From NCBI GenBank assembly GCA_009777445.1, contig WRLV01000015.1, forward strand, positions 1 to 36,049: a stretch of 36,049 nucleotides of DNA, written 5' to 3'. Within the stretch, counting starts at the first letter, position 1; the number at the start of each line of letters is the position of its first letter. Source of the DNA: Oscillospiraceae bacterium (GTDB lineage: Bacteria; Bacillota; Clostridia; Oscillospirales; Ruminococcaceae). Shown piece by piece: positions 14,001 to 23,201 of this stretch. The notes under the pieces were generated by a model. The model did no database searches, was not told where the DNA came from, and saw only the letters and a program-made list of their open reading frames with translations. Both the position numbers and the translations under genes were made by a program.

Positions 14001-14573
14001 GTGTATAAAACTAATATGCAACGCCAAATCGGCGAAATGAAAGAGAACAATCAGCGGTTGTTGATTGCCATTGACGGCAGATGCGCCGCTGGAAAGACAA
14101 CCCTTGCCGCGCTGTTGGCAGATGTTTATAAATGCAACGTTGTTCATATGGACCACTTTTTCTTAACACCTGAACAAAGAACCGATGCACGCCTTAAAGA
14201 GCCGGGCGGCAATGTAGACTATGAGCGGTTTTTTGAGGAAGTTCTTACCCCTTTATGGTGGAAAGCGGATTTTGCTTATCGCCCGTATGACTGTCAACGT
14301 CAAACGCTCGGCGATGAGCTTATTGTGCGTTATAACCCCATAACCATTATAGAAGGCACTTATTCATGCCACCCTATGTTTAGAGCGTATTACGATTTGC
14401 GAATGTTCATGTCAATCGAACCTGATGAACAAATCAAGCGAATAACAGGGCGCGATGGCGTTGAGCAAGCTAAAGACTTTATCGAAAAGTGGATTCCTCT
14501 TGAAGAGCAATACTTTAGCAGCTGTCATGTTGAAGAATGTTGTGACTTATTGCTACCCCGTGATAATGAATGA
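14001..14573 (+). CDS. Uridine kinase-like P-loop kinase
   Basis: 190 residues from GTG 14001, which follows GAGG by 5 nt; ATG 13986 is in frame but has no ribosome site. The Walker A is GRCAAGKTT (26-34), preceded by LLIAID. VVHMDHFFLTPEQR is the substrate-side DxFF segment typical of the uridine kinase/phosphoribulokinase group, and TIIEGTYS is the Walker B region. It is shorter than true uridine kinases, so the substrate may be another nucleoside-like or vitamin-like molecule. Its position right after an ECF S component suggests trapping of the imported compound by phosphorylation (inference). Confidence 0.72.
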   Translation: MYKTNMQRQIGEMKENNQRLLIAIDGRCAAGKTTLAALLADVYKCNVVHMDHFFLTPEQRTDARLKEPGGNVDYERFFEEVLTPLWWKADFAYRPYDCQRQTLGDELIVRYNPITIIEGTYSCHPMFRAYYDLRMFMSIEPDEQIKRITGRDGVEQAKDFIEKWIPLEEQYFSSCHVEECCDLLLPRDNE

Positions 14574-14620
14574 TAATAAATAATTTTTGAAAATTTTCAA
14601 CAATATTTTAGAAAAAAATA

Positions 14621-14649
14621 TTGATTTATATGTGAAAATGTGCTATAAT
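14621..14649 (+). promoter_or_regulatory. Promoter of the giant surface protein gene
   Basis: TTGATT (14621-14626), a 17-nt spacer and TATAAT (14644-14649). A perfect 14-bp AT-rich palindrome TTGAAAATTTTCAA lies at 14587-14600, 20 bp before the -35. An AAGGGGG ribosome site precedes ATG 14703. Confidence 0.75.
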
Positions 14650-14702
14650 ATTTACGGCAATTTTTTGAAATAATCGGCTATATTTATAAGGGGGTTTTAA
14701 AA

Positions 14703-17700
14703 ATGAAAAAAGGACATTCAAAAAACAAGAGGAGATGGATTTCTCTGTTACTCGCGCTGACAATATCTTTAGGGCATATGTTACCGACAGCACATGCTGT
14801 TTCGCCGCCCGTTCTTGCCGTGACGAGTGTGGGAAATTCAAGTTCTGACGTTTATAATGTTCGGAATTTAAATGAGTTCAGAACTGCCTTGTCTAATTAT
14901 GTCGGAAGCAGGAGCGACATAACCATTAATTTAACTAACGATATTACTGTTAATACTACACTTTCGATTGATGGCGAAAATTTGTTGGCTTTTCCGAGTG
15001 CTAAAAGGTCATACGGAAGCAAGCTGACGATTACAAGCTCAAACGGAAGTTCGTTGATTACGAGAGCGGGCAACCACGACACTGCCACGCTCACCATTGC
15101 GCACAAATCAAATGTTGTACTGACAAATCTGAATATTCGTAGTGATTATACTTCTTCACTCGCTATATTTGAAGTAAACGACGGTACAACTCTTACTGTT
15201 TCAGATGGTGTCACAATTGACAGCAAAGTGACGCGTGTTATGAGCAACGAAACGAATTTTTCAATCGTGGTAAAATCGGGCGGCACCTTAAACGTATATG
15301 GTGGAGATGTCAATAGCGTGAAAGTAAACAGACCTATTTCTTCTTCTGCCCGCGATGCCATTATCACTTTCGGTGGGGCTGCTACGGTAGCTGAGTATTA
15401 CCTCAGCACTCACGCAACCCTCAAGCTTGGTACGGGTGACAATTCCCCTAAACCGGAGATGCTCATCGGGCTTGTCGGTTCAGGGCTTGTTATCAGCAAT
15501 GTTGAACATTCTGCATTAGAGCATTTCTTCATAAAAGAGCAGTATTATGAATTGGAATACAATGAAAGAGACCGCGAAATCCTCTCAATTCACAACCCAC
15601 CGCCAAGACCTAAGCCCGAACCTGTAGAACCCGAAGAACCGGAAGAAGAACGCGAGCCAAACGACTTAAACGAAAAAGCAATACTTAATGCTGTAGCAGA
15701 CTTCGGAATGAATGTCAACGATTATAAATTAGATACAACATCTCACCCATTAGAAGAATTTATACCGCAACGCGGCGCAATGGGTTTATATCTTGCTGAT
15801 ATGAACAACCCCGGTGACTGGGAAGGCAAATCAAAGATTTTAGCCCCGATTAACCACAACCCTTCTGAAGAAACGCTTAAAATCGCTGGCGGCCATGACA
15901 ATATAAAATCAGCTATGGGGCCGGGTTTGTTGTTTGATAATTCGTGGGAATATAAATATGCAGACAATTCCGCGGCAAGTAGCACGTCAAAATTCCACCC
16001 TTATTTTTCAAACTCTGTTGCCGTTGACTTTAACAATGACGGAATTGACGAAATCTTTGAAGTCAGATATTATAAAGGAACGTCTTATGTTTCTTCAAAT
16101 AAGTGGGGCGAATCAACCTCTGAATATAGGATTCTGTTCACGGTCTATCAAAGGGTTGGATTAAAATATAAAGTCGTATATCAAACGACGCATTCTGCCG
16201 AAAGTTGGATTTCAAGTGTTTCCGCCGATAAGTCAAGAGGTTTAACAGCACTTGCGGCAGGTAGTTTTATTAGCAGTTACACCAATCAACAGCAGGTTGC
16301 GGTTTATATCCCGTCAAAAACAGCACCTGAGATTAGAATATACAGACCGGAATTTACTAAAAATGCGAATGGCGTTAATACAGTCAACGGTTTTGTCGTA
16401 GCAGATACTATACATCTTGATGACTATAAAGGGCTTAACAGCAGTTGGGATTTGCCGATGGTTCAGTTAGAGTCTGCAAATATGCGAGACACTCGTGTTG
16501 ATGAGTTAATAATTAACATCTCAATGCCTTTGACTTCTTCGTATAAAAACCACGACCAATCTACTTATCTCTTAGTATATCGTGAGTACTCTCAGCGATT
16601 TAAAAGCGCGCTTTCTGCCAGCTCTACAGAACGTTTGCGGTTTTCAGCGGCGCAAAAATACAAACCCTTGAACAGCAATGACGACAGAGATTTAGTGTTT
16701 GTCGCCGGTTGGTCGAATACATATGATTCTAAAGATAGTGTGGGAAAACTTCAAGAAAAATATCTTTATTCTACCCTTTATTACGATGCGGGTTCGAGTG
16801 AATATAAACTTACCGGTTTTAATTCGATTAGCTCGTTGAAAAGCTTAAAGCGTGATAACTCTATGATTCCGCCCATTGCCCTTGCTGTAGGCTCTATGGT
16901 GGATACGGAGTTGCATGTATTCTTAAACGGCGTTTTGTGCAAGGCAACTTTCTCGAAAAACGGTAATGTCCCCTCGCTCACTTTGTCACGCGCACTTGAC
17001 ATTACATTATCAAAAACAAATTATGCCTATGTGGACAGAGCATATTTCATACCTTTCCAAAATAACAACACGCGCTTAAATCAGCTTGTTTATACGACAA
17101 CAAGCCGTTCGAGTTCGCTTGGTATGGGCATTGCCGATGACCTTTCTGACTATCATATAGGTTGGATTTGGCTTGAAGATGTCAGAATAGACCCAACGAC
17201 TAAAGCGACTAACTATATCATTAAGGGCGGCAAATCGACAAATAGTTTCTATTTTAGCGGTGGTGACAACGAATTTGGCTCAAGTTTTGTTTTGTTCCCG
17301 ATTAGGGGAATGAATAATAATATTAATTATAAATACACAGGCAATGCTTACGCATGGTCTGAACCCATAATCGACACTATAATGACCAGCGTTCCGTATT
17401 ATAGTGATGTTGATTACGGCGGCTCACCGGGTAGCACAACGGTGAGTATAACCAACAGTGATAGCACAAGCGAAGGAAAACAATGGAAAGCGGGGGCTTC
17501 GCTCTTCTTAGGCGGCTCAGCGACTTTTGGGGCTAAATTTTTAGGGCAGGAAGGAAAGGTCGGTGGCGGATTTGATTTAGAATTTATGTTTGACTGGTCT
17601 AAAAGCAGGGTGGAAACAGATACTAAATCAACATCTATAAATTTCAGCGCGGCACCCGGTGAGACTAATCTTCTTGTCAAGGCGGCTCCCACAATTATGT

Positions 17701-19925
17701 ATACTTACAGCGTTGATTTTCCTGAAATTTTAGTCACTAAGGAATTGTACGACCAGATGAAGAAATCAGAAGAAGTAATCGATGAAGTGACTGAATCCCA
17801 CACATCTATTGACGATTTAATTATTAAAGACAGCTCATTAGGAGGGGATATAATAGGCTATATCCCTGCCGGAGTTGAGGATATACAGTATTCTTTACTA
17901 TATCCGCCGCTATTCAGTATAGTTTCTCTTGATGAATATAACGCGTTAGCTAAACAGCACAAAATGACACCCCTTGATATAGAAGCGGTTTATGCACATA
18001 AACCCGGCTCCCCGGAAACTTACCCCAAAGACACTGTTGATTTACGCACTATGAATGACGAAAATGGTGATGATACGCTAATGAGCAGCACACAGATGAG
18101 CGTTCGTCCCTCATCTAATTCGTTTGGGTTTGGGTTTGGAACAGACCACTCTAAAAGTATAGACCAAAGCTACAGTTTCGGCGGTTCTATTTCAGCATTT
18201 GGTTCGATGAGCGGTGAGGCAGGCGTAATTTTAAAAGTGGGTCTCGAAGGTCACTTAGGAGGGAGAGTAAGAGGTGGCGGCGGTTGGAGCACCGGCACCA
18301 CAGAAGCGAGCAGCAACGCTTTCTCCTCATCAATAAGCAATCTTCCGACTTCAATCGACAATAATAATTATAACTATTCTGTTCAAATGCACTACTGGCA
18401 AAATCAAGGTAATGAAAGAATGGGTATACCTGAAGGCGTGAAGGTGATTGGTTTTACCACCGATGGTAACGGCTGGGTTAATCTTCCTGCAAATTTACCT
18501 CGAAATTTCAGGGTTGACCATACAACAAACAGTGATGCTTCATTAGCATGGGACATTCCAACAGACACAAAAGCGGAATTTTATAAGATTTTTGAAAAAC
18601 CGCACAACAGAGCCGATTTCACAGAGTTACCCGACAGAATAAACCCGACAGACGGGCATTTTCTAATCAGAAACCTTGATGCCGGTTCTATGTTTGATTA
18701 TGCCATACGGGCAGTAAGAACAGCCGCTAACGGGTTGGCTATTAACTCGACTTTAGGCTCACCCATCACAATTCAAACTAAAGGAAAAACAGGGCCGCAC
18801 ATTATAAAACCGCCAAATCACTCATACGTCAAAGAGGGTGAAACAGCGCGCTTTGAAGTCACGGCAGTTAAAGAAGAAGGCAAAACCGGGGATTTAATCT
18901 ATCAATGGCAGGCATATATACGCGGTGGAAATAATGTTATAGGAAGTTGGGAGAATATAGCAAATGCGACTGCCCCTGAGCTTGTTATCGGCAATGTTAC
19001 CCCCGACATGAACGGCGATTTGTTCCGCGTGATTGTGTCTCAGCAAGGCAACACGAACCCTGCTGATTATTCAAGGGCTGTGAATCTTTGGGTAAACGAT
19101 ACATATAACCCTGAACAGCCAAACATTTCACTAACCATAACCGACACAAACGGACAGCAAATAGAGCATATAAACGGCGATGAATTTGTTGTAAATGGCG
19201 ACATAACCCTAAAAGCAAACGTTCGTGACTCAAGAAACAATACTCTTACAAACAAAGACGGCGCGGCGGTGTTTGTGGTGTTCGGACTCAATGACGGAAT
19301 AATCGCCCCCTTCTTCACCGGCGAATTGGAATATAATCCGCAGACGGCTCACTTTGAATCCATTCTCTATCACAGGGACATTGACCAACGTGCGATTGTG
19401 CATATAGTTGCATTTTTCTCAAGCTATGAGCCAACAGGCCCTCAGTCCGGTTTTTTGAGTGCACAAGACATTCGTGAAATTATTGAAGGTTTCATTGCTA
19501 ACGCCGCCGAAAAAGAAGAAGAACAAGAACAAGAAGCAGTGATTATAATCGTGGAAGATGAAAACGAAGCCGAAAACGAAGGCGACATTGAAAATGACAT
19601 TTCTGATGACGATTATGGCGACGATGAATATGAAGACTATGGCGATGTTGAAAGTTTGCCTTTGCTCTATTCGTCTAACAGTTCCGACCCGGGTTATTAT
19701 GAAGTTCGTCTTTTGGAATTCTTACATTCAAAAAACGTTTTCCCGTCAAACCCCTTAATCATAATCACTGACAGGGCGCACGCTTCAACCGCCCCAAACA
19801 CTGTCGCTGAAGTAAACCCCAAAACAGGAGTTCACTCGTTTTCTATAATCACCATTATCGGCACTTTCTCTGTGGCTTTCGGCTCTTTGATGATGATTGT
19901 AAAAAGAAGGAAAAATAAAATTTAA
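14703..19925 (+). CDS. Giant multidomain wall-anchored surface protein
   Basis: 1740 residues. Signal peptide at 1-33 (basic start, hydrophobic core, AHA-V). About 50-270 is Thr/Asn-rich and repetitive in a beta-helix-like way. An acidic Pro/Glu linker spans ~300-320. An FG-GAP/VCBS-like calcium motif, DFNNDGIDEI, sits at ~440. Two Gly/Ser-rich regions of alternating polarity lie at ~905-990 and ~1140-1215. A fibronectin III-like domain (~1265-1365) and an Ig-like domain (~1366-1465, with YVKEGETARFEV) follow. The end has a very acidic stretch (~1605-1660), NPKTG (1705-1709), a membrane segment and KRRKNK. It is thus exported and probably sortase-linked. I do not recognise the whole architecture; adhesin or toxin-like roles are both possible. 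Confidence 0.75.
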   Translation: MKKGHSKNKRRWISLLLALTISLGHMLPTAHAVSPPVLAVTSVGNSSSDVYNVRNLNEFRTALSNYVGSRSDITINLTNDITVNTTLSIDGENLLAFPSAKRSYGSKLTITSSNGSSLITRAGNHDTATLTIAHKSNVVLTNLNIRSDYTSSLAIFEVNDGTTLTVSDGVTIDSKVTRVMSNETNFSIVVKSGGTLNVYGGDVNSVKVNRPISSSARDAIITFGGAATVAEYYLSTHATLKLGTGDNSPKPEMLIGLVGSGLVISNVEHSALEHFFIKEQYYELEYNERDREILSIHNPPPRPKPEPVEPEEPEEEREPNDLNEKAILNAVADFGMNVNDYKLDTTSHPLEEFIPQRGAMGLYLADMNNPGDWEGKSKILAPINHNPSEETLKIAGGHDNIKSAMGPGLLFDNSWEYKYADNSAASSTSKFHPYFSNSVAVDFNNDGIDEIFEVRYYKGTSYVSSNKWGESTSEYRILFTVYQRVGLKYKVVYQTTHSAESWISSVSADKSRGLTALAAGSFISSYTNQQQVAVYIPSKTAPEIRIYRPEFTKNANGVNTVNGFVVADTIHLDDYKGLNSSWDLPMVQLESANMRDTRVDELIINISMPLTSSYKNHDQSTYLLVYREYSQRFKSALSASSTERLRFSAAQKYKPLNSNDDRDLVFVAGWSNTYDSKDSVGKLQEKYLYSTLYYDAGSSEYKLTGFNSISSLKSLKRDNSMIPPIALAVGSMVDTELHVFLNGVLCKATFSKNGNVPSLTLSRALDITLSKTNYAYVDRAYFIPFQNNNTRLNQLVYTTTSRSSSLGMGIADDLSDYHIGWIWLEDVRIDPTTKATNYIIKGGKSTNSFYFSGGDNEFGSSFVLFPIRGMNNNINYKYTGNAYAWSEPIIDTIMTSVPYYSDVDYGGSPGSTTVSITNSDSTSEGKQWKAGASLFLGGSATFGAKFLGQEGKVGGGFDLEFMFDWSKSRVETDTKSTSINFSAAPGETNLLVKAAPTIMYTYSVDFPEILVTKELYDQMKKSEEVIDEVTESHTSIDDLIIKDSSLGGDIIGYIPAGVEDIQYSLLYPPLFSIVSLDEYNALAKQHKMTPLDIEAVYAHKPGSPETYPKDTVDLRTMNDENGDDTLMSSTQMSVRPSSNSFGFGFGTDHSKSIDQSYSFGGSISAFGSMSGEAGVILKVGLEGHLGGRVRGGGGWSTGTTEASSNAFSSSISNLPTSIDNNNYNYSVQMHYWQNQGNERMGIPEGVKVIGFTTDGNGWVNLPANLPRNFRVDHTTNSDASLAWDIPTDTKAEFYKIFEKPHNRADFTELPDRINPTDGHFLIRNLDAGSMFDYAIRAVRTAANGLAINSTLGSPITIQTKGKTGPHIIKPPNHSYVKEGETARFEVTAVKEEGKTGDLIYQWQAYIRGGNNVIGSWENIANATAPELVIGNVTPDMNGDLFRVIVSQQGNTNPADYSRAVNLWVNDTYNPEQPNISLTITDTNGQQIEHINGDEFVVNGDITLKANVRDSRNNTLTNKDGAAVFVVFGLNDGIIAPFFTGELEYNPQTAHFESILYHRDIDQRAIVHIVAFFSSYEPTGPQSGFLSAQDIREIIEGFIANAAEKEEEQEQEAVIIIVEDENEAENEGDIENDISDDDYGDDEYEDYGDVESLPLLYSSNSSDPGYYEVRLLEFLHSKNVFPSNPLIIITDRAHASTAPNTVAEVNPKTGVHSFSIITIIGTFSVAFGSLMMIVKRRKNKI

Positions 19926-19933
19926 AAAACCTA

Positions 19934-19962
19934 TTGACAAATCCATGATTATGTCGTATAAT
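19934..19962 (+). promoter_or_regulatory. Consensus promoter of the gatCAB operon
   Basis: TTGACA (19934-19939), a 17-nt spacer and TATAAT (19957-19962): full consensus. The 18 nt at 19921-19938 are identical to 35669-35686 in the first rRNA promoter. Confidence 0.85.
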
Positions 19963-19972
19963 TAACGTGAAC

Positions 19973-20040
19973 AAAGATGTTCATTATACTTATTGCGCAG
20001 ACTAAACTCTGTGGCGGTGTGTAATGAACATCTTTTTATT
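19973..20040 (+). promoter_or_regulatory. Structured leader/attenuator before gatC
   Basis: A perfect 14-bp inverted repeat (AAAGATGTTCATTA at 19973-19986, TAATGAACATCTTT at 20022-20035) encloses a 35-nt loop and runs into a T-rich tract (TTTTTATTT). The predicted transcription start is at or just before the 5' arm. It looks like an intrinsic terminator closing a ~70-nt leader. I see no T-box consensus (TGGNACCGCG) and recognise no known riboswitch. Confidence 0.6.
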
Positions 20041-20066
20041 TGTATAGAAAACGGAGGTCTGAAAAT

Positions 20067-20369
20067 ATGGAAATAAATCAAGAGCTTATTTCTTATTTGG
20101 AAAATTTGTCTTGTTTAACCCTTTCTGAAGAAGAAACGCTGAAATTAACAGACGATTTAGGGAAGATTATTAACAGCATGGCAAAACTGTCAGAATTAGA
20201 CACAAGCGCGCAACAAGAAAATGAATTCGCACCCGACAATGCAGCAATCAACCCCGGCAACACATTCCGCGAAGATATAATCCTCCCGTCATTTCCTCGC
20301 GAGGGTATATTAAAAAATTCTTTCGCGAATGACGGCGCGATGTTTATTGCGCCAAAAACGGTCGAATGA
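20067..20369 (+). CDS. gatC: Asp/Glu-tRNA amidotransferase subunit C
   Basis: 100 residues, the usual size. The N-terminal helix pair (LISYLENLSCLTLSEEE...LGKIINSMAKLSELDT) and the C-terminal stretch ending FREDIILPSFPREGILKN match GatC, the belt that holds GatA to GatB. ATG 20067 follows GGAGG by about 9 nt. Its stop overlaps the upstream region of gatA. It is the first gene of gatCAB, which converts misacylated Glu-tRNA(Gln) and/or Asp-tRNA(Asn) to Gln- and Asn-tRNA. Confidence 0.92.
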   Translation: MEINQELISYLENLSCLTLSEEETLKLTDDLGKIINSMAKLSELDTSAQQENEFAPDNAAINPGNTFREDIILPSFPREGILKNSFANDGAMFIAPKTVE

Positions 20370-20380
20370 GAGAAGGTGAA

Positions 20381-21793
20381 ATGATGACAAATAAATATAG
20401 TGCTTTAGAATTAGCTGAAAAAATTAAAGGCGGCGAAATGAGCGTGCTTGATGCAGCTGAAATGTATGTACCGCTTGCTAAAGAGAATAAGCATAATGCT
20501 TTTCTTGCTGTTGCGGATATTTCCGCGCGTGTTGAAGATGTGCAAAAACGCATAGATTCAGGCGAAACACTCTCGCCGCTTGCCGGTGTACCTATTGCCG
20601 TAAAAGATAACATATCAACCGTGGGAATTGAAACGAGTTGCTCTTCAAAAATGCTGAAGGGTTACACACCTGTTTATAATGCAACCGTTATTGACAGACT
20701 TGAACAAGCGGGAATGATTGTAATCGGTAAACTTAACATGGACGAGTTTGCAATGGGCGGTTCAAGCGAAACGGGTAATGCCGGGGCAGTCAAAAACCCG
20801 TGGGACATTACAAGAGTTGCGGGCGGCTCATCGGGTGGGAGCGCGGCGGCTGTCGCAGGGGGAGAAATACCGCTCGCGCTTGGCTCTGATACAGGTGGGA
20901 GCATACGTCAACCCTGTGCGTTTTGTGGCGTGACAGGCATAAAGCCGACCTACGGCGCGGTGTCACGCTACGGCTTGATTGCCTATGCTTCTTCGTTAGA
21001 CCAAATCGGGATTATCGGGCGTGACATAGAAGATTGTGCGGCTTTGTTTGAGATTATTTCGGGTTATGACGAAAAAGACAGTACAAGCGCGCCGTTTGAG
21101 TTCACCTGCACAAATGAAACAAAAACTCCACTGAAAATAGGCATACCGCGTAACTACTTTGAAACGGGTATAGATGAAGATGTAAAGCAATCAGTATTGG
21201 CGGCGGCACGTGAATTTGAAGCGGCAGGCGCAATCATAGAAGACTTTACCATGCCGTTGACTGAGTATATGGTTCCGGCTTATTATATAATCGCTTGTGC
21301 AGAAGCATCGTCTAATCTTTCAAGATATGACGGGCTGAAATTCGGCTATCGGTGTGAAAACGCAGACAGCCTTGCAGAGGTTTATCGAATGTCGCGTAGT
21401 GAAGGCTTTGGTTTGGAGGTTAAACGAAGGATTATGCTCGGCTCGTTTGTGCTGTCGTCCGGATATTATGATGCTTACTATAAAAAAGCGTTACAAACTC
21501 GCGCGCTGATTAAAAAGGCATACAATACATTATTCAAACGCTATGACATGATTTTATCGCCTGTCGCCCCGACTGCCGCCTATAAAATAGGTGAAAATAT
21601 AGATGAACCTATGAAAATGTATATGGGTGATATATACACAGTGTCGGTGAATTTGGCAGGATTGCCCGCAGTGGCTCTGCCGTGCGGTTTCAACACAGAA
21701 GGGTTGCCGTTGGGGTTTCAATTAATAGGCGACTCGTTCAGCGAAAATAAGTTGATTAATGCGGCTATGCTCTATCAAAATAGGGGGTGTTAA
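20381..21793 (+). CDS. gatA: Asp/Glu-tRNA amidotransferase subunit A
   Basis: 470 residues of the amidase-signature family. The catalytic triad is visible: K75 in VKDN, S150 in GGSSGGSAAAV and nucleophile S174 in SDTGGSIRQP, with the spacing of characterised GatA proteins. It releases ammonia from glutamine for use by GatB. ATG 20381 (with another ATG next to it) follows GAAGG; the frame is open to 20366, but no family residues are lost by the later start. The gatB start follows the stop by 1 nt, so the two are tightly coupled. Confidence 0.95.
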   Translation: MMTNKYSALELAEKIKGGEMSVLDAAEMYVPLAKENKHNAFLAVADISARVEDVQKRIDSGETLSPLAGVPIAVKDNISTVGIETSCSSKMLKGYTPVYNATVIDRLEQAGMIVIGKLNMDEFAMGGSSETGNAGAVKNPWDITRVAGGSSGGSAAAVAGGEIPLALGSDTGGSIRQPCAFCGVTGIKPTYGAVSRYGLIAYASSLDQIGIIGRDIEDCAALFEIISGYDEKDSTSAPFEFTCTNETKTPLKIGIPRNYFETGIDEDVKQSVLAAAREFEAAGAIIEDFTMPLTEYMVPAYYIIACAEASSNLSRYDGLKFGYRCENADSLAEVYRMSRSEGFGLEVKRRIMLGSFVLSSGYYDAYYKKALQTRALIKKAYNTLFKRYDMILSPVAPTAAYKIGENIDEPMKMYMGDIYTVSVNLAGLPAVALPCGFNTEGLPLGFQLIGDSFSENKLINAAMLYQNRGC

Positions 21794-21794
21794 T

Positions 21795-23201
21795 ATGAAG
21801 TGGGAAGTAGTCATGGGGCTTGAAGTCCATGCGGAGTTGTCCACCAATTCAAAAATATTTTGCGGTTGCTCAACCGAGTTTGGAGCAGAGCCTAACAGAG
21901 CAGTTTGCCCCGTGTGTTCAGGTATGCCGGGGACACTCCCGAAACTGAATCGCGCAGTAGTGGAATATGCTGTTCGGTTAGGAATGGCTTTGGATTGTGA
22001 AATTAATAGCTGTTCTGAATTCGACCGCAAGAATTATTTCTATCCCGACCTACCCAAAGCGTACCAAGTGTCACAGTTGTACGCCCCGATTTGCCGTAAT
22101 GGCTACATTGATATTGACACTAAACGTATATGTATACGTGAAATTCATATGGAAGAGGATGCAGGTAAACTAATTCACTCAGCTACAGGCGAAACAAAAA
22201 TGGACTTCAACCGTTGCGGCGTGCCGTTGTTGGAAATAGTAACGCAACCGGATTTTCGCACTGCCGATGAGGTTATTGCGTATTTGGAGAAGTTGCGTGA
22301 AATATTGTTGTATCTTGATATTTGCGACTGCAAAATGCAAGAGGGTTCTATGCGTGTTGATGTGAACTTATCGGTGTCTCATGCAGGAGCTGAATTGGGA
22401 ACGCGTACTGAGATGAAAAACTTAAACTCGTTCAAAGCAATCAAACGTGCAATTGAATACGAATCCGCGCGGCAAATCAGCGTATTGGAAAAGGGCGGGT
22501 TTATCGTACAAGAAACTCGCCGTTGGGACGATGAACAGGGTGAGTCATACGGCATGAGGTCTAAAGAGAACGCTCAAGATTATCGCTATTTTCCCGAACC
22601 CGATTTACCGCCGATTGTTATTGACGATGAATGGCTAAGGCAGGTGAGAGATTCACTCCCCGAGTTGGCGCACCAAAAGCGAGAGCGTTATATTCGTGAT
22701 TACGGGCTGTCAGAGGGTGATGCGGCAATTCTTACGAGCCACAGTAACATATCGCAGTTATTGGAAAAAATCGTGCAATTCAGCTGTTCGCCAAGAGAGA
22801 CGGCTAATTTGATTACGGGTTCACTCATGCGCTTGATGAACGCAACCAACAAACTCCCTGAAGATTTAAATATAAACGCTGAAAAAGTCGCCGTTCTCGT
22901 GCAAAAAGTCTCAAACGGCGAAATTAACCGCAATGTCTGCAACGATGTGCTTGAAGCGGTCTTTACCCACGACGTTGAACCGCAAGCCTACATTGACGAA
23001 AAAGGATTGGCAATGGTGAACGATGAGAATGTCGTTGTCGAGGCGGTTATAACAGTTCTTGCAGAGAACGCATCTGCCGTTTCAGACTATTCGGCAGGAA
23101 AAGAGAAAGCGTTCGGCTTCTTGATGGGGCAGGTCATGCGTAAATTAGGCGGCACGGGGAATCCCGATGTGGTGAAAGGTGTCTTGAGGTCACGGCTTTA
23201 A
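21795..23201 (+). CDS. gatB: Asp/Glu-tRNA amidotransferase subunit B
   Basis: 468 residues. The N-terminal signature WEVVMGLEVHAELST and the zinc-type cysteines (CGCSTEF, CPVC) are present. KNYFYPDLPKAYQVSQ and DFNRCGVPLLEIVT are further GatB hallmarks, and the C-terminal YqeY-like helical domain is complete to GKANPxxV-like TGNPDVVKGVL. It phosphorylates the misacylated tRNA and amidates it. ATG 21795 follows AGGGGG. Its 3' end overlaps the convergent HipA-like gene by 12 bp, with no terminator in between. Confidence 0.95.
   Translation: MKWEVVMGLEVHAELSTNSKIFCGCSTEFGAEPNRAVCPVCSGMPGTLPKLNRAVVEYAVRLGMALDCEINSCSEFDRKNYFYPDLPKAYQVSQLYAPICRNGYIDIDTKRICIREIHMEEDAGKLIHSATGETKMDFNRCGVPLLEIVTQPDFRTADEVIAYLEKLREILLYLDICDCKMQEGSMRVDVNLSVSHAGAELGTRTEMKNLNSFKAIKRAIEYESARQISVLEKGGFIVQETRRWDDEQGESYGMRSKENAQDYRYFPEPDLPPIVIDDEWLRQVRDSLPELAHQKRERYIRDYGLSEGDAAILTSHSNISQLLEKIVQFSCSPRETANLITGSLMRLMNATNKLPEDLNINAEKVAVLVQKVSNGEINRNVCNDVLEAVFTHDVEPQAYIDEKGLAMVNDENVVVEAVITVLAENASAVSDYSAGKEKAFGFLMGQVMRKLGGTGNPDVVKGVLRSRL

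Noticed and set aside
19973-20040. T-box riboswitch before gatC
   Set aside because: No TGGNACCGCG antiterminator motif or specifier-loop features were found in the leader.
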